NCBI GenBank assembly: GCA_938045435.1
Contig: CALIBA010000271.1
Coordinates: 1 to 22,640, forward strand
Source: an uncultured Selenomonas sp.
GTDB lineage: Bacteria; Bacillota; Negativicutes; Selenomonadales; Selenomonadaceae
Length of the DNA stretch: 22,640 nt
Direction: 5' to 3'
Shown here piece after piece: positions 22,484 through 22,640 of this stretch (the first letter of the stretch is position 1; each line of letters begins with the position of its first letter). A program made the translations under genes and the position numbers. A model generated the notes under the pieces. That model worked only from the letters and a program-made list of their open reading frames with translations. It was not told where the DNA came from and made no database searches.

Positions 22484-22507
22484 AGCAAGAATGGGGCGCT
22501 GCGACAA
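22479..22507 (-). promoter_or_regulatory. Promoter of the sigma-like gene
   Basis: On the minus strand, TTGTCG (22502-22507) and TATACT (22479-22484) with a 17-base spacer. Predicted start of transcription is near 22472, inside the inverted repeat. Confidence 0.6.
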
Positions 22508-22640
22508 CATGCGTATCAGTGCGATACAGGATGGGGCAAAGAGGCACACGCCCGCACCTTGCTTTGCAAGCGGTCGTACGCCTGCTTTATGAAAGGTCGC
22601 TTTGGTGGGGACACGACAAAAAAGCGCTGCGGCATCCATC

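Noticed and set aside
22454..22639. 61-codon minus-strand frame at the right edge
   Set aside because: It covers the sigma-gene promoter and inverted repeat, has no SD and no family resemblance. The AAAAAAGCGC at 22619-22628 may be the tail of a terminator from a gene beyond the window, but its stem is not contained here.
1..22640. CRISPR arrays, insertion sequences, tRNA or rRNA genes
   Set aside because: No regularly spaced repeats, transposase motifs, cloverleaf-like sequences or rRNA signatures were seen on reading both strands by eye.

Overview
This window is the chromosomal replication-origin region of a moderately GC-rich member of the Firmicutes. It is most likely a diderm Negativicute close to Selenomonas. 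That placement rests on the gene order, the GC-rich codon use and strong AGGAGG-type ribosome binding sites, and is an inference rather than a phylogenetic result. Genes left of about 6.3 kb read leftward: dnaA, dnaN, yaaA (S4), recF, dciA and a gyrB that runs off the left edge. Genes right of it read rightward: rpmH, rnpA, yidD, yidC, jag, mnmE and mnmG. This is the classic Firmicute origin arrangement with divergent, co-oriented transcription. DnaA boxes lie on both sides of dnaA. Between dnaA and dnaN the sequence shows a textbook unwinding module: an AT-rich stretch, a run of TAG trinucleotides (DnaA-trios), a GC clamp and DnaA boxes.

After mnmG the conserved block ends at a clear terminator and accessory content begins. 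An azlC-azlD branched-chain amino-acid exporter pair is followed by an unrecognised 227-residue protein. Two tandem terminator-like hairpins come next, and then a four-gene unit (14957-18476). This unit encodes a DUF4178-type membrane protein, a DUF350 four-helix membrane protein, an anchored protein with a Ser/Gly-rich tail, and a glutathionylspermidine-synthase-like ATP-grasp ligase. It is a variant of the membrane-linked amidoligase operons typified by E. coli yjfKLMC, here without any polyamine-synthesis gene.

Between this operon and the convergent yhdT-panF (pantothenate transport) pair lies the most striking element: an apparently complete type I toxin-antitoxin locus. A 26-residue hydrophobic TxpA/Hol_Tox-like peptide is encoded on the + strand. 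A convergent antisense RNA of about 100 nt has its own consensus promoter and terminator. The toxin mRNA 5' end can pair with its own 3' end, and a short palindrome masks the ribosome binding site. The antitoxin -35 box overlaps the panF stop codon.

The right end holds, on the minus strand, a SAM-dependent methyltransferase and a small sigma-70-like factor. A perfect 13-bp inverted repeat covers both the -10 box and the Shine-Dalgarno of the sigma gene. No rRNA, tRNA, CRISPR array or insertion sequence was recognised.
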